From the NCBI GenBank assembly GCA_910578815.1, contig CAJTSE010000037.1, positions 1 to 9,984 of the forward strand: DNA of 9,984 bases, read 5' to 3'. This DNA comes from an uncultured Acetatifactor sp. Its GTDB lineage: Bacteria; Bacillota; Clostridia; Lachnospirales; Lachnospiraceae. Shown here piece by piece: positions 1 to 6,416 of this stretch (position 1 is its first letter; each line of letters opens with the position of its first letter). The position numbers and the translations under genes were made by a program. The notes below the pieces were generated by a model. It saw only the letters and a list, made by a program, of their open reading frames with translations. It had not been told where the DNA came from and searched no databases.

Positions 1-311
1 GGTATCTGCCCGATGTTTGCAAACTCATCGAGTAAGCAGCGCACATGGACGGGCAATCTCCCATGATACACATCGTCCGCCCTGTCACAGAGCAGGTTAA
101 AAAGCTGCGTATACATGATAGACACGATAAAATTAAATGTGTCGTCAGTATCGGAGATAATGACAAACAACGCTGTCTTTTCATCCCCGATCATATCAAG
201 CCCCAACTCGTCATAGCTTGTCAGGTCACGCAGCTCCTTGATGTCAAAGGGGGCTAAACGTGCGCCACAGCTAATTAAAATGCTTTTCGCTGTCTTGCCA
301 GAGACAAATCG
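1..311 (-). pseudogene. VirD4/TraG-like conjugative coupling protein, 5'-truncated and running off the window
   Basis: An open frame of 103 full codons runs off the left edge. It reads ...SGKTAKSILIS, then RLAPFDIKELRDLTSYDEL, GDEKTALFVIISDTDDTFNF and VHVRCLLDEFANIGQIP. This is the highly conserved ATPase stretch of VirD4/TraG coupling proteins of Firmicutes conjugative elements, with the Walker B acidic pair in LLDEFAN. These inner-membrane ATPases link the relaxosome to the type IV secretion channel. The frame is closed upstream by a TGA at 312-314 and has no start codon or ribosome binding site there. The N-terminal membrane segments and the Walker A loop are absent, and 312-360 is A+T-rich and non-coding. 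The gene has therefore lost its 5' part, with the break near 300-315, next to the nuclease-like gene that follows. In related elements virD4 normally lies a little downstream of tnpW, as here. The family call is firm; loss of function is inferred. Confidence 0.85.
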
Positions 312-354
312 TCAAGGACTTTTTAATCAATTTCACAAAAAATTCACAATTAGG

Positions 355-401
355 GCAAAAAAATAGAGCCAGAAACCTTTATTTAAGATTCCTGGCTCTA
401 T
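355..401 (-). terminator. Intrinsic terminator of the PD-(D/E)XK gene
   Basis: A 10-bp perfect inverted repeat (ATAGAGCCAG at 363-372, CTGGCTCTAT at 392-401) is followed on the minus strand by a run of seven T. It starts 9 bases after the stop of the upstream gene. This is a textbook Rho-independent terminator for minus-strand transcription. It would separate the nuclease-like gene from the VirD4 remnant. Confidence 0.88.
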
Positions 402-410
402 GACAGTGCT

Positions 411-1259
411 TTATGCGTTTCGTTCTGCTTTCAGTTGATTAACTTCTTCAAGGGAAAGCCCTGAAATATTCGCAATTTCCTCAAGCAAGTATTTCCCCGC
501 CTCCAACATTCGGAATACTGTCATCTTTTTTTCTTCCTGTATTCCTTCTTTCAGGGATTCATTTCTCATATCCTCCATGATGCGGCACATCTCACTCACT
601 CCCTTCGGATTTTCTTTCAGATACCGTGTCCGGTCTGCCATCAGTTCAAAATTCATATCGGATGCTTGTGTACAATTAAAATCGTGCATGAGCTTTCCAA
701 AATCGGATTCGCCCCGGTATTCCCCATTCACATATAAAATATGTTCTCCATCTTCAAAGGATTTATCCGTAGCAAGATTGATTCTCTCAATCGGATAGAC
801 CGGTTCACCTTTTCCGTAAAAATCTTTCTCGATAATGAAGATTGTATAGGTGTCCGGCAGTTCTTTAAATTCCTGCCCGGAATGGAGGTTCTCTACATCC
901 ATCACGCTGGAATGGTATCTTGCCCTGTGCGGGTCTGCCCCCTTTTCCTGTCTTTGGATTTCAAGATCGTATTTTTTCCCATCCGGGTCCGTCCCGTATG
1001 CGTCCAGGCAGATAGAGCGTGCCCCGGCCAGCCTTTTCATGTCCTTTTGTGTTTCGCAGTCAGTGATAATCAAATCCTGCTTACCCGTGATAATGCGTAA
1101 CACAAATTCTGCTAATGGAATGTTATCTTTAAACAGGCAGCGCATAAAATCATCGTCGATAGGGCGTAAGTCACGCAGGCGCTGTAAATCCTCCTGGTGC
1201 TGTTGTTCCGTCGCTGTCAATATCCCCACCTGCCTTTCCTTTCGTTTTTGTAGTTCCAT
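411..1259 (-). CDS. PD-(D/E)XK nuclease/transposase family protein (Rpn/PF12784-like)
   Basis: The 282-residue protein resembles the PD-(D/E)XK family named transposase or Rpn recombination-promoting nuclease. The N-terminal half contains FMRCLFKDN and a nuclease core with SICLDAYG (Asp86) followed by KYDLEIQ (Asp98, Glu100, Gln102), which matches the D...DxExQ catalytic pattern. The C-terminal part is Glu/Lys-rich and helical (ESLKEGIQEEKK), also typical. Family members promote RecA-independent DNA exchange or are scattered, often in multicopy, through gut Clostridia and Bacteroidetes; their real role is poorly known. The start is ATG with AGGAGG 11 bases upstream. The gene has its own terminator and stands between tnpW and a beheaded virD4, which suggests it arrived by insertion or replacement. 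I see no terminal inverted repeats or target-site duplication. Domain call firm, mobility inferred. Confidence 0.85.
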   Translation of the reverse strand: MELQKRKERQVGILTATEQQHQEDLQRLRDLRPIDDDFMRCLFKDNIPLAEFVLRIITGKQDLIITDCETQKDMKRLAGARSICLDAYGTDPDGKKYDLEIQRQEKGADPHRARYHSSVMDVENLHSGQEFKELPDTYTIFIIEKDFYGKGEPVYPIERINLATDKSFEDGEHILYVNGEYRGESDFGKLMHDFNCTQASDMNFELMADRTRYLKENPKGVSEMCRIMEDMRNESLKEGIQEEKKMTVFRMLEAGKYLLEEIANISGLSLEEVNQLKAERNA

Positions 1260-1286
1260 ACTACCATAAACCTCCTGATTTTACAA

Positions 1287-1321
1287 GCCGGGAACCAGTG
1301 TAGTATTTCTGATTCCCCGGC
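1287..1321. other. Hairpin between tnpW and the nuclease-like gene
   Basis: GCCGGGAA at 1287-1294 and TTCCCCGGC at 1313-1321 form a G+C-rich stem with one extra base and an 18-base loop. On the minus strand it lies 18 bases after the tnpW stop and is not followed by a T run. It could be a weak terminator, an RNA-stabilising hairpin, or the edge of the inserted segment. Confidence 0.4.
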
Positions 1322-1338
1322 GTCCCTCTGTTATCGTT

Positions 1339-1527
1339 TTATCCCATCTGCAGTATCTCATTTTTCAGCATACGCTTAATCTTGTCGCTCATGGTCTCCG
1401 TGCTGGTCTCACTGAAATGAATCCGCACGATATAGGTGGTGCGGCCTATCTTCTTCACCAGTGCGGGCGGGTTCTCTGCCCCAGCTGTGGTGCCTGCTAC
1501 ATTCTGGATATTTTTCTCACTGCTCAT
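1339..1527 (-). CDS. tnpW: TnpW-like transposon-encoded small protein
   Basis: The 62-residue protein has the TnpW core PPALVKKIGRTTYIVRIHFS, then ETSTETMSDKIKRMLKNE. TnpW was named from Tn4451-type mobilizable elements of Clostridium and recurs beside replication and VirD4 genes in related conjugative elements. Its role is not established. The start at 1527 is preferred because GGAAAGGAG stands 9 bases upstream. An in-frame ATG at 1602 overlaps the stop of the DnaC-like gene and would add 25 residues, but has no visible ribosome binding site. It probably belongs to the same transcript as the two replication genes upstream. The pattern of a variable N-terminus and a conserved basic C-terminal half fits the family. 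Confidence 0.85.
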   Translation of the reverse strand: MSSEKNIQNVAGTTAGAENPPALVKKIGRTTYIVRIHFSETSTETMSDKIKRMLKNEILQMG

Positions 1528-1598
1528 GGTATGATGCTCCTTTCCCGGACAGTCCCACGGTATGTATAGGAATTGTCCCTTGCTGCTGTTTTCAGGTT

Positions 1599-2456
1599 TC
1601 ATTTCGGGGAGACAATCCCCCTCGCCGCCTCTTTGGTAGCCGCCGCCTTTTCCTCCCGGAAGTTCCTGCCGGAGAAAAGGACAGGGGCGCACCGCTCCAT
1701 GATACGGTCATAGATTCTGGCGTGGGCCAGGTCGGGCGGGTTTTTGATCTCTTCCAGTTTCAGGTTGGTCGTGACGATCAGCGGCTTCCTGCTCCTGTAC
1801 CGGCTGTCAATGACAAGGAACATCTGCTCCAGCGCATATTCGGTATTGCGTTCCACGCCCAGGTCGTCCAGAATCAAAAGGCTGTAATCGTCAAGGGCGG
1901 AGATAAACGCCGCCCGGTCCTCGGCAAACATCCCGGTCAGCCGGTTCAGGATAGAGGGGATATTCGTCATGAGCACCGGTACATCCTGGTCGATTAGGGC
2001 ATTGGCAATACATCCGGCAAAGAAGGATTTTCCCGTCCCCACGTCACCGAAGAGCAGAAGGCCGGTATTCTCCCGGTATGCCTCCTTCCAGTTTTCCACA
2101 TAAGCACGGGCTTTCTCCATGAGCGGGTTCTGCCCGTTGTCATTGGCAAAAGTGAAGTCATGGAGATAGCGGTCCTGCAGGCCCTGCGCCCTCCTGCGCC
2201 GGATGCTCTCCATGAGCGTCCTCTGTTCCTCGGCGGCCTTCCTCTGCTTTTCGGCCTCCTGCTGGCAGGGGCAGACACAGCGGGGCATGAGGTAGCTGTG
2301 CCGGAGCGGGTCGGGGAGGATGGTCTGCCGCCTCCCTCCGCATTTCTTACAGTGGATAAGGCCATCAGAATGGTCTATGTATTCGTCCTCCGATAATTCC
2401 GTATCTCCGGCGGTTTTGTCAATAAATGCCCGGACAGCCTCGTTGATCTCGATCAT
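1599..2456 (-). CDS. DnaC/IstB-like AAA+ ATPase, helicase loader
   Basis: The 285-residue ATP-binding protein has Walker A GDVGTGKS (137-144), Walker B LLILDDLG (193-200) and a sensor-type TTN (229-231), the arrangement of DnaC/DnaI helicase loaders. A cysteine group lies in the N-terminal region (CKKC at 36-39, CVCPC at 60-64), followed by a charged helix at 65-95. The cysteines look like a zinc-binding module, as in DnaI-type loaders. Its expected job is to deliver the host replicative helicase to DNA opened by the partner initiator. The start ATG overlaps the stop of the replisome organizer gene by four bases (ATGA) and has AAAGGAGG about 9 bases upstream, so the two are translationally coupled. 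IstB, the transposase helper of IS21, is a relative, but no IstA is present and the context is replication. High confidence. Confidence 0.9.
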   Translation of the reverse strand: MIEINEAVRAFIDKTAGDTELSEDEYIDHSDGLIHCKKCGGRRQTILPDPLRHSYLMPRCVCPCQQEAEKQRKAAEEQRTLMESIRRRRAQGLQDRYLHDFTFANDNGQNPLMEKARAYVENWKEAYRENTGLLLFGDVGTGKSFFAGCIANALIDQDVPVLMTNIPSILNRLTGMFAEDRAAFISALDDYSLLILDDLGVERNTEYALEQMFLVIDSRYRSRKPLIVTTNLKLEEIKNPPDLAHARIYDRIMERCAPVLFSGRNFREEKAAATKEAARGIVSPK

Positions 2457-3211
2457 ATGGTGTCTCCCTCCTTTACGGTGTAATCCCGGTTTCTTGCCGG
2501 TGGAGCCGCCCCTTTCCTGTCCGCATTGGCCCAGCGCCGGATTGTGGCGGCATGGCTTTTATATTCCCTCCCGGTGGATTCCATGTATTCCGACAAACGC
2601 TCTACATAGTCCTGCAGGACACTGTCTGAAAATTCATTCTGCAGCTCCGACATTTCTCTTTCTGCCAAAAAAACATTCCCATACTTTCCATAAGCGTGTG
2701 CGTCATTATCACACTCTCTATTCTCTATACTCTTATCTCTAATATCTAATCTCTTATCTCTAATCTCTGGTGGACAAATGTCCCCCCGGCTATATGGTGG
2801 ACATTTGTCCGTCTGTCCGGATGGGAGCAGCTTCTGGCGTTTCAGGCGCATCCGCTCTTTCTTCTTCCGTTCGCCCTCGGTGGAGGACTGGCCGATCAAA
2901 AGCTGGATGTCTGCCATGTAATAAGCCCCGTCCGTCAGGATCTCCACAAAACCAAACTCGGTAAAGAGCTTCAATGCCCGCTCCACCGTGCCGATCTGGT
3001 GGCGGGTGAAGGTGGCTATGGTCTGGGGCGTGTGGGGCAGGCCGTCCCCAAGCATGAGGACGCCGTTATGTTTCAGCGACATCAGGTACATTTTCAGCAG
3101 CAGGTTGGAATACAAAAGCCCGTCCTGTGCGCTTTCCAGTATCACCATCTTCTCGGTGGTGAAAAAGTTCTCTTTCAGTTTCAGGTAATAATATTTTCTG
3201 TTGTCTGACAT
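2453..3211 (-). CDS. Phage-type replisome organizer / replication initiator
   Basis: The 252-residue protein begins KYYYLKLKENFF and continues through YSNLLLKMYLMSLKHNGVL and ERALKLFTEFGFVEI, the winged-helix domain of the phage replisome organizer N-terminal family (TIGR01714 type). The first ~110 residues are this DNA-binding domain. A basic linker follows (ERKKKERMRLKRQKLL), then a low-complexity stretch (about 130-165) with the echoes KCPPYSRGDICPPE and IRDKRLDIRDK, then a helical C-terminus that may contact the helicase loader. Such initiators bind repeats in or near their own gene and recruit helicase through a DnaC/DnaI-like partner, which is the next gene here. The start ATG has AAAGGAG 9 bases upstream. 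The linker DNA contains direct and inverted repeats listed separately. A frame upstream is open but has no start codon. Confidence 0.85.
   Translation of the reverse strand: MSDNRKYYYLKLKENFFTTEKMVILESAQDGLLYSNLLLKMYLMSLKHNGVLMLGDGLPHTPQTIATFTRHQIGTVERALKLFTEFGFVEILTDGAYYMADIQLLIGQSSTEGERKKKERMRLKRQKLLPSGQTDKCPPYSRGDICPPEIRDKRLDIRDKSIENRECDNDAHAYGKYGNVFLAEREMSELQNEFSDSVLQDYVERLSEYMESTGREYKSHAATIRRWANADRKGAAPPARNRDYTVKEGDTI
2730..2810. repeat. Iteron-like repeats inside the replication gene, candidate replication origin
   Basis: Two exact 14-bp copies of CTCTTATCTCTAAT (2730-2743 and 2751-2764) repeat with a 21-bp period in an A+T-rich pyrimidine tract. They are followed by two 16-bp copies, TGGTGGACAAATGTCC (2768-2783) and TGGTGGACATTTGTCC (2795-2810), 27 bp apart. 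The 12-bp cores of the latter are near-palindromes and are reverse complements of each other. Direct repeats beside an A+T-rich tract, inside the gene of an initiator protein, is the layout of phage lambda-type origins. The repeats are seen directly; origin function is inferred. The alternative is that the repeats only reflect a repetitive protein linker. Confidence 0.6.
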
Positions 3212-3320
3212 ATCTGTTGCTCCTTTGGTCTCTGGATAGGGCTGTGAGGCCCGTATACGCCATTTAAGGCTGTTTTTGGGTGCCAGTGATAAAAAGGTAT
3301 TGGTTACCCTCCGACACTCA

Positions 3321-3350
3321 AAAAAAGTGCTTGATTTATAAGGCTTTTTT
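3321..3350 (-). terminator. Weak A/T-rich hairpin at the end of the Cys-rich gene
   Basis: AAAAAAG (3321-3327) and CTTTTTT (3344-3350) can pair around the stop codon of the Cys-rich gene, leaving a U-rich end on the minus-strand RNA. Only one pair is G:C, so termination would be weak. Bases 3212-3320 hold no gene I can support, only the ribosome binding site of the replisome organizer gene near 3220. Confidence 0.3.
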
Positions 3351-3854
3351 CGTTCCTAAAGCGTGACATATGCGCCTCTGTTTCCGTTTGCGTTCGGCGG
3401 CATGTTTCCGCTTCATGCGGGCGGCGCAGTCCGGGCAGTATTTCGCCCGGTTGGAGCCGGGAAGGAAAAGCCTGGCGCAGACGGAACACTTCTTCCGTTC
3501 CAGCCGGTGGAAAAGGGCTGCTTCCAGCTCCCGGTCAAGGGGAAGGACGGCACAGCGGAACCATCGGCATAAAAGCGAATGGGAGATGCTCTGGACACAG
3601 ACACACTCAAGGGCGATACACTGGCCGTTGTCATAGTTACAGCACTCATGCACCAGCTTCTTTGCCCGCCGGAACTGTCCGTAATCCATCACCGGGATTG
3701 GTTCAGCGCTTTTCTTTTTCATGGCGGCACCGGCACTCATGGCCGGCCTCCTGGCAATGGCACTGGCAGCCGGATTCATGGCCGCCGCTTTCATCACCGG
3801 TATGGCCGTGTCCGTGATGGCAGGAGCAGGAGCCGCCGCAGGCGTGGCGGTCAT
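3336..3854 (-). CDS. Cysteine-rich VLP-domain protein
   Basis: The 172-residue reading has a basic, cysteine-rich body from about residue 56. It starts MDYGQFRRAKKLVHECCNYD, continues CVCVQSISHSLLCRWFR and VLPLD (the VLP signature), and ends with a zinc-ribbon-like CSVC (123-126) ... CPDC (140-143) and an Arg/Lys-rich tail. This is the Cys-rich VLP family of conjugative elements in Clostridia, likely zinc- and nucleic-acid-binding; no biochemical role is known to me. The start is uncertain. ATG at 3854 has AAAGGAG 7 bases upstream and gives an Ala-rich N-terminus of about 50 residues. ATG at 3740 has AGGAGG 6 bases upstream, gives 134 residues, and avoids most of the overlap with the ORF at 3703-3954. 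The domain call is firm; the N-terminus is not. Confidence 0.8.
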   Translation of the reverse strand: MTATPAAAPAPAITDTAIPVMKAAAMNPAASAIARRPAMSAGAAMKKKSAEPIPVMDYGQFRRAKKLVHECCNYDNGQCIALECVCVQSISHSLLCRWFRCAVLPLDRELEAALFHRLERKKCSVCARLFLPGSNRAKYCPDCAARMKRKHAAERKRKQRRICHALGTKKAL

Positions 3855-3954
3855 GGGGATTCTCCTTTCCCTCTGTACTTCTGCCCGGTACAGGCAGCAC
3901 AGTCCGGCGTGGGATGTAAAAGTGGATATTGATATGCAAAAGAAAATGTCTCAT
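3703..3954 (-). CDS. Small His/Cys-rich ORF overlapping two neighbours
   Basis: An 83-residue frame starts at an ATG overlapping the relaxase stop by four bases (ATGA), with AAGGAGG about 10 bases upstream, so the start signals look genuine. The C-terminal half is strikingly rich in His and Cys (CGGSCSCHHGHGH, then CQCHCQEAGHECRCRHE), like a metal-binding tail. It overlaps the first ~50 codons of the long reading of the Cys-rich VLP gene out of frame, so at most part of each can be under normal selection. The third frame here also stays open and ends at 3851 but has no start codon in this copy. I do not recognise the product; it may be real or a by-product of a low-complexity G+C-rich stretch. 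Confidence 0.45.
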   Translation of the reverse strand: MRHFLLHINIHFYIPRRTVLPVPGRSTEGKENPHDRHACGGSCSCHHGHGHTGDESGGHESGCQCHCQEAGHECRCRHEKEKR

Positions 3955-5390
3955 AGCTGGTTACCCTCCTTCTTTCTGTTTCGATTCTGCTGTGACTTTT
4001 CAAGCTGGTCTGCGGCTTTGCGCAGGTTCTCAACCGCCCTGATCTGCTCCCTCATGGAACGCATCTCCTGATAGTGGATTTCTTTCTGTGCCGTCAGTTT
4101 TTCCGATTCTGCCCTCCACTTCTTCGGGGTGAGCACCTCCCCGCCGGATTTCAGTTTTTCCAGATACCGGGCGGCGGCTTCGTAAAGGGCAAGTTCCGTT
4201 TCACGCCTCTGCTCAAACTGTCCTTTCTTGCCCGGCTTCACTTTGTCAAGCTGGCGGCGGATGCCTTTGTGCTTCTCGTACTGCTCCCACATGGAGAGGT
4301 GTTCGTCCAGAACCTTGATGCGGCGTTCTGCGCTGACGATCTTCCCTCGCAGGTCATAGTAGCTTTTATTCATGGTGGAGATTTTCTCATGGAGCTGCCG
4401 CATGGTAGTGATGCCATTTCCCTGCAGGAGACTGTAAAGCGCCGCCTGTTCTTTCAGGTCTTTTATTTTCCCGTACCGGGAATCAGGGCTGTCCATTTCC
4501 TGCCGGGCCTGCCATAGCTGGAGCAGGATGCTCTCTTTCCCTTCCGGTTTCCCTGCCTGTTCCTTTGACCAGTTATAGAGCCGGGTAATGCGGGCTTTTA
4601 TCTCTTTGAGCAGTCTGTTGTCGGCGGCAATCTGCCGGTTCAGGTTTCCCTTGCGGGTGGGGATTCCCCGCTTCTCCATCTGCGTGGCGGCCACGCCTAA
4701 ATGGACGCTGGGGATTTTATCTACGCCCTGGCGCTTATAGCTGCGGTGGTCGATCCGCTCTGGCCTCCCGGCTGATTCCAGCGCCTTGTTTGCATACGCC
4801 GCCCATGCCTCCCGCCATTTCTCGGCGTTGCCCTTGTCATTCCAGTCGGTGGTGTCCTCCCGGTGGTTCTTATAGCCGCCTTTCCCGTCCGGGATTCTCT
4901 GTCCGTTCTTATCCAGGTCATAGACCTTGCGGCATTTTGCGCCCCACTCACCGGATTCTTCCAGCGGGCGGATGGTGAGCAGGATATGTACATGGGGGTT
5001 GCCGGTCCCCTTATCGTGGATGGCAAAGTCGGCGCACATACCGGAATCCACAAAGTTGTCCTTCACATAAGCCCGGACAAGTGCCAGCCGTTCTTCCGGC
5101 GATAATTCCACCGGCAGCGCCGCCTCGACCTCACGGGCAAGCTGGCTGTTCTTTGAAGTCCCAACCTGCTCCACGCTGTTCCAAAGGATGGAGCGGTCAG
5201 AAAATTCCGGCGGGGCATGGGCGGGCAGCATGATTTCCGAATGGATGATGCCGCCCTTTCTGGTATAGTCATGGGTCAGCCCGTCCCACTCATTGGTGAG
5301 TTTCGTGCCGCTCCGGTATGCGGCGGCAGCCACGGCAGACTTGCCTTTGCTGCGCTGGATGATCTTGATGGGGCAATGGAAGATTGCCAC
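3951..5390 (-). CDS. mobA: MobA/MobL-family (MOBQ) relaxase
   Basis: The 479-residue DNA relaxase nicks one strand at oriT, stays covalently attached through tyrosine, and leads that strand into the recipient. The N-terminal domain matches RSF1010 MobA: AIFHCPIKIIQRSKGKSAVA, with the probable catalytic Tyr25 in AAAAYRSG, EVEAALPVEL near residue 90, and the metal-binding motif HDKGTGNPHVHI (His125, His133, His135). It continues with REAWAAYANKALESAG, RIDHRSY and IPSVHLG. Residues ~290-475 are charged and helical, probably coiled coil, and lack the primase domain found in RSF1010. The GTG start at 5390 is chosen because AAGGAGG lies 9 bases upstream and homology begins there; the frame stays open to 5543 without a better start. 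An oriT with the matching core lies just upstream. Very confident. Confidence 0.96.
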   Translation of the reverse strand: MAIFHCPIKIIQRSKGKSAVAAAAYRSGTKLTNEWDGLTHDYTRKGGIIHSEIMLPAHAPPEFSDRSILWNSVEQVGTSKNSQLAREVEAALPVELSPEERLALVRAYVKDNFVDSGMCADFAIHDKGTGNPHVHILLTIRPLEESGEWGAKCRKVYDLDKNGQRIPDGKGGYKNHREDTTDWNDKGNAEKWREAWAAYANKALESAGRPERIDHRSYKRQGVDKIPSVHLGVAATQMEKRGIPTRKGNLNRQIAADNRLLKEIKARITRLYNWSKEQAGKPEGKESILLQLWQARQEMDSPDSRYGKIKDLKEQAALYSLLQGNGITTMRQLHEKISTMNKSYYDLRGKIVSAERRIKVLDEHLSMWEQYEKHKGIRRQLDKVKPGKKGQFEQRRETELALYEAAARYLEKLKSGGEVLTPKKWRAESEKLTAQKEIHYQEMRSMREQIRAVENLRKAADQLEKSQQNRNRKKEGNQL

Positions 5391-5504
5391 GGGTATTCGC
5401 CTCCTTCCGGGATGGGATATACAAGGCTCTGCCGGAAATGGCAGCCGCAGGGTGGGTGTCGTTTCCAACGGAGCGCACAAGGGGTTTGGGGAGTGTAGCT
5501 CCCC

Positions 5505-5583
5505 ATCGCGTCCAGGGGACGCAATGCTCCCGGCAGGGCGCACGCACCGGAACGGTGCATAAGTGCGCCCTTGTAACCAAGGG
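5505..5583 (+). other. Origin of transfer (oriT) with RSF1010-type nick core
   Basis: The + strand reads AGGGCGCAC (5535-5543), GCACCG-GAA-CGGTGC (5544-5558), then ATAAGTGCGCCCT (5559-5571). TAAGTGCGCCCT is the conserved nick-region core of RSF1010/R1162-type MOBQ origins, where an inverted repeat also lies just 5' of the core. Here the 6-bp inverted repeat is perfect and 9-bp outer arms pair with the core itself. Two more hairpins flank it: an imperfect stem at about 5508-5529 and CCCTTG-TAAC-CAAGGG (5568-5583). It sits about 145 bp upstream of the relaxase start, the usual place. With the nick in this core, the + strand would lead, so the relaxase gene would enter last. Bases 5391-5504 show no gene, only the relaxase ribosome binding site. 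Confidence 0.85.
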
Positions 5584-5585
5584 AC

Positions 5586-5867
5586 TTAGGAAACATCCCC
5601 GGATTTGCGTACATTTGCGGCGGCTTTCTCTGCCCCCGGCAGGCGGGAGAGCGCAAGCAGAAATGCCTTGACTTCCTCGCCGGTCATGGTGACAGTTGCC
5701 GGGAAAATGCTTTCCAGGATGGCCCCATGCTCGATCAGGCGGCGGGTCCTGGCACGGCGCTCCGTGTCCGTCTTTCTGTTTAGTAGAATCTTCTGGCGGT
5801 TCTGAAGCTGCTCAATTTCCCTCTGGACTTTCTGCTGTTCAGACTGTAGCTTTTTTTAATCCTTCAT
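5586..5867 (-). pseudogene. DUF3847-family gene with a stop at codon 4
   Basis: The frame reads M-K-D-stop-K-K-L-Q-S-E-Q-Q and then stays open for 89 codons to 5586. The remainder (KVQREIEQLQNRQKILLNRK, RRARTRRLIEHGAILESI, TGEEVKAFLLALSRLPGA) is the DUF3847 family of small coiled-coil proteins encoded beside MobA/MobL relaxases. The stop is TAA inside GATTAAAAAAAG. A one-base change to TTA would give MKDLKKLQ, and loss of one A from the run of seven would also join an upstream open frame. There is no good alternative start: the next in-frame ATG is about 58 codons in. The gene follows the TTRAP-like gene by 20 bases in the same transcript. Either it is a recent nonsense mutation, a sequencing error at a homopolymer, or expression needs slippage. 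Confidence 0.75.
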
Positions 5868-5887
5868 TTTCGTTTTCCCCTTTCCGC

Positions 5888-6412
5888 TTACCGCTCCGGC
5901 TGTTTTGGTTTCTTATCAGGATAGAGTTTCCCGGCGCATACGGCGGCATGGCTCCTGATCTTCACCTCGCCCCGGCCTTCGCTGGCCCTGGCATTCTTAT
6001 ATCCCTCGTCAGAGAGGAAAAAGCGGTATCTCTCTCCTGGGAAGCCCACCGGGCTGTCGCTGTTTAAAATCTCCACCGTTACCATGTGCCTTGTCCCCGG
6101 CAGGAACCGCTCCGTCCCGGCCAGGTCATGCCCCAGCAGGACCGGCTCCTTCGCCGCCCCCGCAAGCCTCCTGCGGATGGAATTGTCCCTCTCTGCGATA
6201 AAGGCGGCCCGGTTGTCAGCAATGAACCGGCTGCACTCCGGCTCTGCCAGTTTTTCCAGTTTCCTCACCGTGTTCTCCACGATCATCTTTGTCAGCAGGT
6301 CGTCCTTCCTTTCCAGAACCGGCACGATCTCTTTCAGCCCCGCAAGGGTTTCCTCCTTCGTGGGCGCTACATACTGGTAGAGCATTTCCAGCTCGCTTTT
6401 TGTAAAATTCAT
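5888..6412 (-). CDS. TTRAP-like transposon-transfer assisting protein
   Basis: The 174-residue protein begins MNFTKSELEMLYQYVAPTKE and continues ETLAGLKEIVP, IVENTVRKLEKLAEPECSRF, the small helical domain called putative transposon-transfer assisting protein (TTRAP, PF14203) at residues 1-66. A second part (about 88-165) has EPVLLGHDL, RFLPGTRHMVTVEIL and GERYRFFLSDEGYKNA and looks like a separate alpha/beta domain common to longer members. Its molecular role in transfer is unproven. The start at 6412 is chosen because homology begins there and GGAGG lies about 10 bases upstream. An earlier in-frame ATG at 6442 would overlap the sigma-like gene by 26 bases. The start lies 4 bases after the preceding stop, so translation is likely coupled. 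Confidence 0.82.
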   Translation of the reverse strand: MNFTKSELEMLYQYVAPTKEETLAGLKEIVPVLERKDDLLTKMIVENTVRKLEKLAEPECSRFIADNRAAFIAERDNSIRRRLAGAAKEPVLLGHDLAGTERFLPGTRHMVTVEILNSDSPVGFPGERYRFFLSDEGYKNARASEGRGEVKIRSHAAVCAGKLYPDKKPKQPER

Positions 6413-6416
6413 CCTT

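Noticed and set aside
741..1269. Plus-strand ORFs of 119 and 139 codons opposite the nuclease-like gene
   Set aside because: They are antisense to a well-supported gene with a clear family motif. They have no ribosome binding site or recognisable protein pattern.
2730..2810. CRISPR array
   Set aside because: Two repeat pairs of different sequence with very short spacing, lying inside a coding frame, do not form a repeat-spacer array.
3066..3263. 65-codon minus-strand ORF starting MAYTGLTALS
   Set aside because: It overlaps the replisome organizer gene out of frame, has no good ribosome binding site, and its composition follows from the real gene's codons.
3579..4071. Plus-strand ORFs of 117 and 116 codons opposite the Cys-rich region
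   Set aside because: They are Arg-, Gly- and Ala-rich shadows of G+C-rich minus-strand genes, with no independent start signals.
5391..5543. N-terminal extension of the relaxase frame to an ATG at 5543
   Set aside because: The extra 51 residues have no relaxase similarity and run through the upstream non-coding region and one oriT arm. The GTG at 5390 has a much better ribosome binding site, and family homology begins exactly there.
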